In this document: positions 49,829-61,930 of the stretch, in pieces | How the letters are laid out: every line of letters begins with the position of its first letter | How positions within the stretch are numbered: the first letter of the stretch is position 1 | From: Bugula neritina | Taxonomy: Eukaryota; Bryozoa; Gymnolaemata; Cheilostomatida; Bugulidae | Direction: 5' to 3' | NCBI GenBank assembly: GCA_964035545.1 | Contig: OZ037765.1 | Location: forward strand, 25,290,504-25,354,503 | Length of the DNA: 64,000 nucleotides | Translations under genes and position numbers: made by a program | The notes under the pieces: model-generated | Told to the model about the DNA's origin: nothing | The model's input: only the letters and a program-made list of their open reading frames with translations | The model's database searches: none

Positions 49829-50180
49829 TGTAGTAATTTGTGCAATTACTGAGCGTGAGTTATTTACTTGCGTATAGTTAGCTGGTTATTCTGTTATCAA
49901 TTACTAAGGTAGCTGTCGAGTAATTATATTTATTATCCACAATAAAGCATAAACCAAACATCACATCAAATTATCCTATACAAGAGTCAACTACTAACAC
50001 ATGTTACTACTACAAGCCTCCGCTTACAACAACGTGATATAATGTTAATAACCCGGGAAGTGTCACGTGAATCGGAAGCATATCTTCCGGAGCTGCTAAT
50101 TGGTTGCTACATAAGAGTCTAAGTATTCCAAGAGTAGGGAGAGGGCGATTCCTGTATTTGTACTTGCACTACTCACTACA
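49829..50180 (-). repeat. 3' LTR of the retrotransposon
   Basis: A 352-bp direct repeat identical to 54740-55091. It begins TG and ends CA, with 5-bp inverted tips TGTAG/CTACA. In element orientation it carries an AATAAA in an AT-rich stretch, a plausible polyadenylation signal. A CACGTGA E-box-like motif lies in the middle. Confidence 0.97.
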
Positions 50181-50191
50181 CCGTCCCCCCC
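50181..50191 (-). other. Polypurine tract
   Basis: Directly next to the 3' LTR, the element strand reads GGGGGGGACGG, the expected primer for plus-strand synthesis. Confidence 0.8.
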
Positions 50192-50470
50192 AGCAGAAAG
50201 CCCTACTTTCTGATAACACAATAAAAAAACATAATGAAAAACCATACAATAATCCAAAAAGAAAAACATACATAAGTAAACCCACAAAGAGTAAGAAAAG
50301 AAATAGTTGAGCACGACAACGTTTACATTAGAAGACAACAGGGTGATCGATCACACACATCTAGTCAGCTATTAAGAGAGAGGGTGCTTACCAGCACGCG
50401 GGCCAATGTCGGAGCGCTCGTCACATTCCAAACGAGTATCGCTCAACGAAGGTGCCTACCCCAGGCATTC

Positions 50471-51523
50471 TCATTGGTTGGGCTCTGATTCTTGTAGCGA
50501 CCGTGCTCGGTGTCGAGCCTGTCGGGCACGTAGCCGCCTCTTCAATCGCCCCACTGAGTCCTTCAACTGGTATAGACCTGTCGTCGTATCCAGCAGGTCA
50601 GGGGCAAGTTGTGTGAACTCGGCTTGCAGTCTTAGAAGCCGCTCTTCTACGTTAGCCAGCTGGCTAGGCCTTGGTGGGGTTGTAGTGGTCTCCGTTAGAC
50701 GGGATATGGTTGTTTCTTCTACTTCTGGGGTGTTGCTAGGGTTGACGGGGGTAGGAGGAGGGCCCTGAACCATAGGGGACTTATGGCGGGCAGATAGTAG
50801 CAGTACGTGAAACCCTGACGTTAGTGCGGCCAGGGTGATAGCCTTCCTGATGACTGGCTTGATGGCATCCAGGTATAGGGGGAAACTGTCTTCATCAACA
50901 GTGTGGTTCTCTCCGGCGAAGCAGCTTAGCTTATGTACTGTCACGGGATACGGGTAGACGTCGTGGAACCCGCAGGGACAGAAGTGGAGTAGGAAATGGG
51001 CGTCTACATGTAAACGCAGGGAGCGGTGCGACGGGCACTCCTCAAAGCAGACCTGGCAGGTTCGGTGTGGTCCACTGGGTCCCCAGGCTTCTTCAATTCT
51101 CCTCTCTGTCGTGGGTGACACCCAACGGTGTCGTCGGCGGAGTACTACGGGTATGCCATTCTCCATTACAGGCTCTTCTTCCATAGACAGAGAGGTTGGC
51201 TGGTCCCGTGACCGGGAGGTGGTCACTCGAGTGTGATCTGAAAGAGTAGCAGTGTTAAAGATTATACACTGAGGCACCGTCGGCGTATACAGCCTGACCG
51301 GTACTCTGTTCAGTTACACTCGTGAGATTCAGGCTAATGAATAGTTGATGGAGAACACACTCGCTATGACAGATTATTTAAAATCAAAGTCGACGTGTAT
51401 TCCCACCACTGTTTATCATTATCGAATCTCCAGCTAGCTAGTGTAGCTAAGCTGACTGATGCAGTCTAGTTATCGTACCAAAAACATAATTAACTCACCC
51501 TTCGATCCAGAATAGTAAGACAT
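50471..51523 (-). CDS. Third ORF of the retrotransposon: two-zinc-finger protein, probably spliced
   Basis: A 268-codon frame (50471-51277) begins without a good start. A strong acceptor (CTCTTTCAG) ends at 51238, and a strong donor (AAGG followed by GTGAGT) sits at 51499/51498. Joining 51499-51523 to 50471-51237 removes a 261-nt intron, keeps phase and gives 263 residues starting MSYYSGSK, with its ATG 24 nt after the pol stop. Residues 69-89 form C-x2-C-x12-H-x3-H and residues 95-114 form C-x-C-x12-H-x3-C, two adjacent zinc fingers. After a Pro/Thr-rich linker, the C-terminal 70 residues look helical with leucine heptads and end in an Arg-rich cluster. I see no envelope features (signal peptide, membrane anchor). 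I do not recognise the family; nucleic-acid binding is an inference. Confidence 0.72.
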
Positions 51524-51546
51524 TTTGGAATGAGAGTGGTAACTGA

Positions 51547-53907
51547 TTACTGTTTACTGGCACGTCTACTCTCGACTGCATCAACATAGGAAAAGACCGG
51601 ACAGCGTGGTTGTGAAACGTGACTAGGGCTTTTCACTTCCAGCGGATGAATCTCGTGTGAGATTCCGCCGAGGCAAAAGTTGAGATTCTCGTGGTGATCA
51701 CAACTCCCACGGCTCTTTGCCTGCTTTCCCATGCGAGGCCTCTCTAGACTTTTGTTACTGCCGCTTATACCGCGGTCACGTACACAGTCTCTGAGACACG
51801 CTGGAAGTTGCCTAGTGTGTGGTCCTGGTCCTATGTTGGTATCTCCTTGCGGAGCCCCTCCCACGGGGGGTTTTTGCACTTCCGGACCTGTTTCTGGTTC
51901 CGGAAGTGGTGATGATGGCAGGCTTGACGTTGGGGGCGGTGAGCGCACTTTCAAGGACGGAAGTGGCCTTTCTCGCCTCGCCAAGTCTTCCTGACGTGTC
52001 ATGGAGGTGTTTCCGGCCAGGTTGACAGTCTCCGCCTGCCGAGACCTTCTCGCACAATGCGTCTGCCGCCCCGCTTCACCAGGGAGACGGCTATGCTTGT
52101 TGGTCTGGCAGACTTTGCACCGTCTCACTCTGCGTCGGATATCCCGTTCCATGTTAGGCCAGTACCACCGGAGTTGTAGCTTAGTGACCACCCCTTGGAC
52201 TCCTCCGTGAGTCTCCTCGTGGGTGTCTTGTATCAACTTCCGGCGGATGGCAACTGGGCAGACAACCCTCTTCCTGGCTGGCTGTCTGCTGTTGGCGGCC
52301 AAGGTCATGGTTAGCAGACCATCTGGCCCGACCCGCAGAGAGCTCCAACGTTGACAGTACAGCCGTAACTCGGCGCATCCCTGTCGCCGTTGTGTACTAC
52401 TGGGTCGTCGCCCCTCCTGTTTCGCTCGGTACACGTCGGCTACCACCCCAGGAAGGCATTCCTGGAGCTTCGGCAGCTCCCTAACGTTACCAGCCCATAC
52501 AGGTTTGGCGCGGAGGCTCTGGGCAGCCTCCGGGGGCGTGTCAGCCCTCTGTTGGAGTAGCTGAGCAGGGGCGGTCCTCGCCGCCCGTGGTACCTCACGG
52601 CAGCCTGCTCTATTTAGGCGGGCTCCGTGGTCTGTGTGGCTGAACGCCTCACTGTACCCATGTGGCAACCTAGCCATAGCCTGGCGCTTCCCGTTGCCTG
52701 CGCAGCCACGCGTCCCTGAAGGAGGGGAGGCGTGGGTTGGGACGGTCCTCCGCCCTCGAGACGGGCTCTGCTGAGGACCTTCCGTCGTAGCTCCCGACGA
52801 CGGCCCAATGGCTTCCTCCTGGACAGGATGGAAGCGACCCAGCATGGATCTGGGTGGTAGGTCTACTGTCTCTGAGAAGGGGTTGACACACTGCACTGAG
52901 ATCTCTCCTTGCCCCGTGAGCCGGCTAAAACTACGGGCAAGTTGGACTCTCGAGTGCGTACTTTCGACAACTCCCAACTTAGAGGTTTGGCCACCGTCTA
53001 CCTTGCAGCGGACGGTAGCCCGGGAGTGGCCTGGTATAGTACAGCTCCGTACTACCTGCACTGCTCCCGCTAGAGGACGACCAAACTTATCGACACAAGC
53101 GAGCTCCTTGTCGCCCATGATCATCGCAGATTTACTGAAATCGATGCGACAACCGTGTCGTTGTAAGAATGGCATCCCGAGGATAGCATCCTCGTTGAGC
53201 TGCCCGACGATAAACGTCTCTTGGATGGCCTGGTTACGGATGTAACCAGTTAGCTCAATAATGCCGTAGAAGGGAATGCACGACCCGTCTGCCAGGGTGC
53301 CATGATCCCCCTCATACGGTGCCAACCCGTCCTTGACCTTAGCGCTGAGGGTGTCAAAGAACTGACGGCTAAGGAGGTTGGTGGTGCAGCCGGAGTCCAG
53401 GAGGAAGTTGGCAGGCTTGCCGGCTAGCTTCCCTGGTAGGAAGTAGCTACTTCCGTGTGGCTGCAATTGAGTGTGCCGTGGTTGCACCTCCCTCGCTGTG
53501 GGTCGAGGGGTCCACGGTTGGCGGCGACTATTGACCAGCTGCCGAGGTTGGGGCGGTACACCTTGCGGCGCTTGTACCGTTTCCCTCGCAGGCTCTGTGG
53601 TCAACCGTCTGCCGGCTCCGTGTTGGTGCCGGAGTGGCGTAGGGGACCCAGGCGGCGAGTGGCTTGAGCCTACTTGCCGCGGGGGTCGCCACTTCACAGC
53701 ATCTCCGCGCGGCGCCCAGCGGGGCGACAGACGCGCGGGCCTCCCTGGGTGATTCACAGACGGCCCGCAGGAGGTGGGAACATCTGCGGGCCGGGGTAGT
53801 TTAACCCTGGTGGGAGCTGAGGGCAGTTTCTCTGGAAATGTCCTGGCCTTCCGCATTCCCAGCAGAAGTGGTGCCCCATGCCTGGTGATTGTACCTGCGG
53901 CCCGCAA
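51547..53907 (-). CDS. Pol-frame remnant: protease plus integrase HHCC domain and tail
   Basis: A single frame of 786 codons is open in the -1 frame relative to gag and overlaps its end; it has no need of its own start if made by frameshifting. It begins with a Pro/Arg-rich segment. Then comes an aspartic protease with the active-site motif FLLDSGCTTN near residue 168 and the ILGMPFLQRHGCRIDF flap-to-C-terminal block. A short leader typical of the region before reverse transcriptase follows, then abruptly the linker and integrase zinc domain (H-x3-H, CKVCQ). The final part, with HTRQLPACLRDCV, resembles the integrase tail. No RT palm (YxDD), no RNase H and no DDE core are present. The deletions leave the frame open, so a truncated product may still be made. 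Confidence 0.85.
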   Translation of the reverse strand: MRAAGTITRHGAPLLLGMRKARTFPEKLPSAPTRVKLPRPADVPTSCGPSVNHPGRPARLSPRWAPRGDAVKWRPPRQVGSSHSPPGSPTPLRHQHGAGRRLTTEPARETVQAPQGVPPQPRQLVNSRRQPWTPRPTAREVQPRHTQLQPHGSSYFLPGKLAGKPANFLLDSGCTTNLLSRQFFDTLSAKVKDGLAPYEGDHGTLADGSCIPFYGIIELTGYIRNQAIQETFIVGQLNEDAILGMPFLQRHGCRIDFSKSAMIMGDKELACVDKFGRPLAGAVQVVRSCTIPGHSRATVRCKVDGGQTSKLGVVESTHSRVQLARSFSRLTGQGEISVQCVNPFSETVDLPPRSMLGRFHPVQEEAIGPSSGATTEGPQQSPSRGRRTVPTHASPPSGTRGCAGNGKRQAMARLPHGYSEAFSHTDHGARLNRAGCREVPRAARTAPAQLLQQRADTPPEAAQSLRAKPVWAGNVRELPKLQECLPGVVADVYRAKQEGRRPSSTQRRQGCAELRLYCQRWSSLRVGPDGLLTMTLAANSRQPARKRVVCPVAIRRKLIQDTHEETHGGVQGVVTKLQLRWYWPNMERDIRRRVRRCKVCQTNKHSRLPGEAGRQTHCARRSRQAETVNLAGNTSMTRQEDLARRERPLPSLKVRSPPPTSSLPSSPLPEPETGPEVQKPPVGGAPQGDTNIGPGPHTRQLPACLRDCVRDRGISGSNKSLERPRMGKQAKSRGSCDHHENLNFCLGGISHEIHPLEVKSPSHVSQPRCPVFSYVDAVESRRASKQ

Positions 53908-54704
53908 GGCTCACGGGCAGTATCTACCTGGCTTGGGGAGGCTAATGTGGTGACCAGTTTATCTAGCATGTCAGTCATCTGTGAGATTTTTGACGCTAGT
54001 GACATCTGGTTCACACTAGCCACCGCGGAGGGTTCCGCATTTAATTCGGTGTGAGCAGTAGAGTGCTCCGTGGTCACCTGGCGGGAGGCCACGCGGTTGC
54101 GGTGCATATGAGTCGCCAAGAGGTAGGCTTCTCCCACCGCAAGTGCATCTTCGACTGTGGTGACTCCCCTCGCTTGGAGTTGATGGTGGAGCCCCAAGTC
54201 GTTGATAGACTGCACGAAGGCATCATAAGTATACCTCTCACGGTGTACCGGAGGCAGATCGCGGAATGCAATCTGCGCTAGTGGGTACACCGTGGCAGCG
54301 TGCTCTTCTAGTGACGTGTGAGGATCACGCCGCATCCTCTGTAGACGGGCCCGCGCATCTATGGGAGAGATGCCAAAACGGGCCCGCAGGGAAGCAAAGA
54401 TTCCGTCTATGTCAGGTCCCGCTCCGTACGGCTTAGCTTTGCCCGTCAGCGCCATCCTGAGCTTGAGCAGCGCCACCCTTGGCGGCCACTCTGAAATCTC
54501 CATCACATCTTGGAATATTTGGATAAACTGCTCCACTGCTTCTTCGCCTGCGAAGGTGGGCGCCTTCATCCGGTATCTGTCTTCACCATACTCTCTAAGA
54601 ATTCTCACTTCTTCATCTAACACCACTGGTTCCACAGGTATATCAACATTATCTCTCTCACCTTCATTCAGTGGAATGGGTAGCTCCGTGCCGTCTTCTG
54701 CCAT
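53754..54704 (-). CDS. Gag polyprotein of the retrotransposon
   Basis: The frame of 316 codons starts at the ATG at 54704 (MAEDGTELPIPL) and stops with TGA at 53754-53756. A capsid-like helical region is followed near the C-terminus by one zinc knuckle, CWECGRPGHFQRNC, of the CCHC type (C-x2-C-x4-H-x4-C). The frame is uninterrupted, so particles could form. The start lies 17 nt downstream of the primer site, leaving almost no leader. Confidence 0.9.
   Translation of the reverse strand: MAEDGTELPIPLNEGERDNVDIPVEPVVLDEEVRILREYGEDRYRMKAPTFAGEEAVEQFIQIFQDVMEISEWPPRVALLKLRMALTGKAKPYGAGPDIDGIFASLRARFGISPIDARARLQRMRRDPHTSLEEHAATVYPLAQIAFRDLPPVHRERYTYDAFVQSINDLGLHHQLQARGVTTVEDALAVGEAYLLATHMHRNRVASRQVTTEHSTAHTELNAEPSAVASVNQMSLASKISQMTDMLDKLVTTLASPSQVDTAREPCGPQVQSPGMGHHFCWECGRPGHFQRNCPQLPPGLNYPGPQMFPPPAGRL
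53762..53805 (-). promoter_or_regulatory. Programmed -1 ribosomal frameshift signal at the gag end
   Basis: In the gag frame the element RNA reads G-TTA-AAC (53799-53805), a heptamer of the X-XXY-YYZ class with the same sequence as the arterivirus GTTAAAC site. A 6-nt spacer (53793-53798) follows. Then comes a perfect 9-bp GC-rich stem, GGCCCGCAG (53784-53792) pairing with CTGCGGGCC (53762-53770), around a 13-nt loop. A -1 slip enters exactly the open pol frame. The gag stop is six bases beyond the stem. Confidence 0.88.
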
Positions 54705-54720
54705 GACTGCTATACGCAAG

Positions 54721-54738
54721 ATCCCACTGCTGCCACCA
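54721..54738 (-). other. Primer-binding site, tRNA-Leu type
   Basis: One base inside the 5' LTR, the element strand reads TGGTGGCAGCAGTGGGAT. It begins with TGG, the complement of the CCA end, and matches the complement of the 3' end of animal tRNA-Leu at all but one position of my remembered sequence. Confidence 0.8.
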
Positions 54739-54739
54739 C

Positions 54740-55091
54740 TGTAGTAATTTGTGCAATTACTGAGCGTGAGTTATTTACTTGCGTATAGTTAGCTGGTTAT
54801 TCTGTTATCAATTACTAAGGTAGCTGTCGAGTAATTATATTTATTATCCACAATAAAGCATAAACCAAACATCACATCAAATTATCCTATACAAGAGTCA
54901 ACTACTAACACATGTTACTACTACAAGCCTCCGCTTACAACAACGTGATATAATGTTAATAACCCGGGAAGTGTCACGTGAATCGGAAGCATATCTTCCG
55001 GAGCTGCTAATTGGTTGCTACATAAGAGTCTAAGTATTCCAAGAGTAGGGAGAGGGCGATTCCTGTATTTGTACTTGCACTACTCACTACA
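54740..55091 (-). repeat. 5' LTR of the retrotransposon
   Basis: The copy is identical to 49829-50180. It carries the element's own promoter, pointing away from ARPC1. Its outer edge is 52 bp from the ARPC1 start codon, so it now forms the immediate upstream region of that gene. Confidence 0.97.
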
Positions 55092-55143
55092 TTATTCATT
55101 TATACCCAATTATATGTTATTTTTTAGTTGAACTCTTAATAAA

Positions 55144-57736
55144 ATGGCTACGCAATATCGTTTTGGAGTAGAACCAATTACCTGCCACGCCTGGAATAAA
55201 GAGCAAACGCGTAAGTATAGGCTAATTTTAGTGATGTAATTTTAATAAATTCTTTATGTTTATGGAAATATGTAAAAAGCTAAAATGGGCATGATAGTGT
55301 ATTATTAATTTGTATGTTTACAAACTGTGGTATTAATCACTATTATGATAATATATTGTGGCATTGTAGAACTTGCCTTGTCTCCTAATAATGATGAAGT
55401 TCATATTTATGGATTGAGTGGAGGTCAATGGGTGAAGCAGCACACTCTTTCTGAACATACTCAACGAGTGACTGGCATTGACTGGGCGCCTAAAAGTAAC
55501 AGGATTGTGACATGCGGAGTGGTGAGCTATCAGAATATTGTGATGCCTTGTCAGTAATTATCATTTTGTATGCGGTAAATCAATAATGTTATGCTATTTA
55601 TATAACAGGATAGAAACGCCTATGTGTGGACTTTCAATGGGACCAAATGGGAACCAGTGCTGGTTATTCTCAGAATCAACCGTGCTGCAACTTGCGTCAA
55701 ATGGTCTCCTGAAGAGAATAAGTTTGCTATAGGTATTGGTGGCTAATTGGTGTTTGTGGTGGAATTTATTCAACATTTCAAATAACATTTTTGTTAAATT
55801 GTGCATAGTGTGCTGGAGATGAATGTTTGTTAAAGTTTTGCAACATATAATTATAGCATTGGTAAAGGCATATAAAATGTAGTGATGCATCACCACCACA
55901 GCACATTATATTTTGTTACTAATAGGAAGTGGAGCTCGTCTCATTAGCGTCTGCTATTATGAGAGTGAAAACAACTGGTGGGTCTCAAAGCACATTAAGA
56001 AGCCCATCCGATCCACTGTGACCTGTTTGGACTGGCATCCTAACAATTATCTGCTGGCCTGTGGTTCTAGCGACTTCAAAACAAGGTTTGCTTTTTCTTC
56101 ACTTTTTAAAATCTTATTGCAGCTTTGTTGCATTTTGGTAATAATTATTACCTGCAATTTATTTCAGAGTTTACTCTGCGTACGTCAAGGAGATTGAGTC
56201 GAAACCCAGTGCCAATGAATGGGGCAGCAAACTTCCTTTTGCTGCTATGCTTGGCGAATATTCAAATGGTGGAGGTGTGTTTGCACTGTTATATAATCAG
56301 TTTGTATACATCTCAGTTTAGAATGTCCGTAGCGTAGCGTGCTTGCCTTTACGTGCATAGTTATGTAAGATCTTATGCAAGTGTTTGTTTCTATGTAGGC
56401 GGCTGGGTACATGCTGTCTGCTTTTCTTCAAGTGGAACCAAGTTGGCTTGGGTTGGTCACGATTCAAGTATATCTATCGTAGATGCAGCTAATGGCTTCA
56501 AGTATGTTGCACCAATATTGTTTGCTCAATCAAAGAGAGCAGCGCATTATAATTCTAACAGTATGATGTATTTTAAAAGTATTTTTATTAATTTCGTATT
56601 AATGAATGTTTTGCAGTATTTTGACTGCCAAGACAAGCTACTTACCCTTCACCAGCTGTTTGTGGGTTACTGAGAACAGTCTTGTGGTTGGTGGATATGA
56701 TAATCTACCTCTCCTCTTCAACTGCTCTAAAGGTTAATTCAAGTTTTACCTTTTTTAAATTATGAAAATGAATTCGAAAGGTGAGGAATTGAATTTGGCT
56801 TCAGTATTGAAGTGCACCATTTTACGATTCAAGATGTAAGAATTTCTATTAAGTGTGAATGTTTGTAGCGTACAATAAAAAATAATGCTACTCTTACCAG
56901 GTGCCATAAACTTTGTAAATAAACTTGACATTCCAAAGAAATCTGGTGGCGGCAGCATGTCAGCCATGAAGAGATTTCAGCAAATGGATACTCGCGGTCG
57001 AGACAGTGAGGACAGCAAAGTGGTGACTCTTCACCAGAATGCTATTAGGTATTAGAGATCTTGTTACTGTTCATACATCATAGTTTCTGTTCTAGTGTGT
57101 CCTACAAACACCATTTGTGTAGTGCTAATGGTGATCATAGTTATGGCTAGATTAGTAACCGTGTTGGTGTTATTGCAGGCAGCTAACTCTGCACAGTGGT
57201 AGCAAGAGCTCTTGTGCTAAATTTGCTTCCGGTGGCAATGATGGACAAATCCTTGTATGGGATATCAGAGTAAGTACTATATTTAAACTTTACTTTGCTG
57301 CTTGGCACATTTATGTAAGTTTAAGACTTTATATAAATTGTAACCAAAATAATCTCCTATACACTCACCCAAGGATATATTTTAATATTCGACAATACAA
57401 AAAGAAAATCATGATCTCTTTCCCAAAATTATTATTGAAGTATTCAACTTTTCATAATGCTGAGACACTTTTGCCCTCCTTTATCATATAATTTATTTTG
57501 AGTGCATACACCTTTATACAGTTAATTTTAAGCTTTCTGGTGTTGTAAAAAAATGCTTTGTGGTGTGTGTCAAGATACTACCATTCACTATGCCCATCTG
57601 CTCATTGATAAATTTGTCAAGTGTTTTTGTCACCATGAATACGTTTTATATAACTGTTCATAAAAGTTTCAAGTAATTCTTGCACAACTTGTTTTAGACT
57701 TTGGAAAGTCAGATCGCTGGGCTGACCATTTCATAG
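55144..57736 (+). CDS. ARPC1: Arp2/3 complex subunit 1 (WD-repeat)
   Basis: This is the WD40 propeller subunit of the Arp2/3 complex, which nucleates branched actin filaments at the cell cortex. Ten exons join in phase to 368 residues (human ARPC1A/B 370-372): 55144-55210, 55370-55521, 55609-55732, 55926-56085, 56168-56274, 56399-56501, 56617-56732, 56901-57048, 57179-57269, 57698-57736. Near-invariant blocks are [55 protein letters not shown] and [13 protein letters not shown]-type sequence, and the subunit-specific insertion [19 protein letters not shown]. The tail is [12 protein letters not shown] then TAG. A TTTTTTAG at 55120-55127 could be an acceptor of a 5'-untranslated exon. A single ARPC1 gene fits an invertebrate before the A/B split; whether others exist is unknown. 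Confidence 0.96.
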
Positions 57737-58406
57737 ACAGATGGATATTAGAAGTTAAAACTTTTCATCTTATGCTAAGTGTAGTTTGCTTCAAAATCTA
57801 CTTGCTTGATTTTACCTTGCTACCTATAACTTGTTCACAGTGATAAATAATAATCAATATTTTTTTCTAATTCTATGTGTAGATTTTTACCGAATAGCTT
57901 ACTGTTAATTTCTTTTTAAATACATCTTATTATAATGATTGATAACACTTTTAAATGTGGATTCATGTATCAAGTCAAGTCACCCAGTTGTCAATTAATC
58001 AACATGCCTAACTGTAAAAAAATTTCATGAGTTTTAATGAAAAATAAGCATAGCAAAATTCAAACATGATTAATTCAAAATATGATACAATAATGGCGTA
58101 GTGATACCTTTCAAGTAAAAAAAACTTCATGGAACTGGATTGTGACTGTAAAAAGCTAAATCACCACAATTTACTACTGCAATGGCTAATAAATAAACTA
58201 TGGTATATTATCAAAATTAGTATAAGATTTATATCAATGTAAAGAAAGTTAAAATTCAACTGCTTTATCTAATATGCATTGATATTTGAAATATTTCTGG
58301 CAAATAATGGTTTTACTCTTGGCTAGAATTAGCATGATAAGTAAGGCATTAAACTTGTACTTTAGGTCACTAAAAGACATCCGCATCTATTCGAATAGAT
58401 ATTCAC
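57737..58406. other. Convergent intergenic region between ARPC1 and CRYM
   Basis: The 3' ends of two converging genes are separated by 670 bp of AT-rich sequence. No open frame or transposon was recognised. Confidence 0.6.
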
Positions 58407-61560
<3,154 letters not shown>

Positions 61561-61930
61561 TGTACTGCAAATAATAAATTTCTTTTGCTAGAGAAATTTC
61601 AACACGGAATATCTTAAGGAAAAACACACAATGCATGGTTATGCTAGCGCTATCCAACCACAACCCAACAGTAAGTTGCCCACACAAATGAAGAAAATTA
61701 TCATTATATTATATCATGTTTTATTAACAATAAGCCTCCAACATCAATAAAAAAATCTCACAACATTTACAACAATTATACCAATAAGATAATATTAAAT
61801 ATGATGATAGTAGAGAAAACTATTGACATTTTCACCATTTTGCTTACAAATAAAATTGGAACTATGATATTTTTACAACAAAAGATTGATAAATATTTAA
61901 TAGCTTTGAATAAATGTCAATAGTCAAAGC
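61561..61930. other. Short tandem intergenic region between RABGGTA and CRYM
   Basis: Only 370 bp separates the RABGGTA stop codon from the CRYM start on the same strand, so it must contain the RABGGTA 3' untranslated region and the CRYM promoter. It is AT-rich; no defined promoter element was recognised. Confidence 0.55.

Larger units (their letters stand above)
49829..55091 (-). mobile_element. Ty3/gypsy-type LTR retrotransposon, non-autonomous
   Basis: A 5263-bp element reads on the minus strand. Identical 352-bp LTRs (TGTAG...CTACA) bound a 4559-bp interior and are flanked by the 4-bp target duplication TTAT (49825-49828; 55092-55095). In element order it has: 5' LTR, tRNA-Leu-type primer site, gag, a -1 frameshift signal, a protease and integrase-fragment frame, a spliced third ORF, polypurine tract and 3' LTR. 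Reverse transcriptase, RNase H and the integrase catalytic core are missing, so it must use enzymes from a relative. The interior is markedly richer in G+C than the host DNA. No difference between the LTRs was seen on base-by-base reading, so insertion was recent. Confidence 0.95.

Noticed and set aside
50471-51523. Third ORF as a retroviral-type envelope gene
   Set aside because: No signal peptide, membrane segment or cleavage motif; zinc-finger cysteines and histidines dominate instead.
50406-54744. Long plus-strand frames opposite the retrotransposon genes (for example 50406-50768, 52808-53245, 54361-54744)
   Set aside because: They are antisense shadows of G+C-rich gag/pol/third-ORF sequence with no family resemblance.
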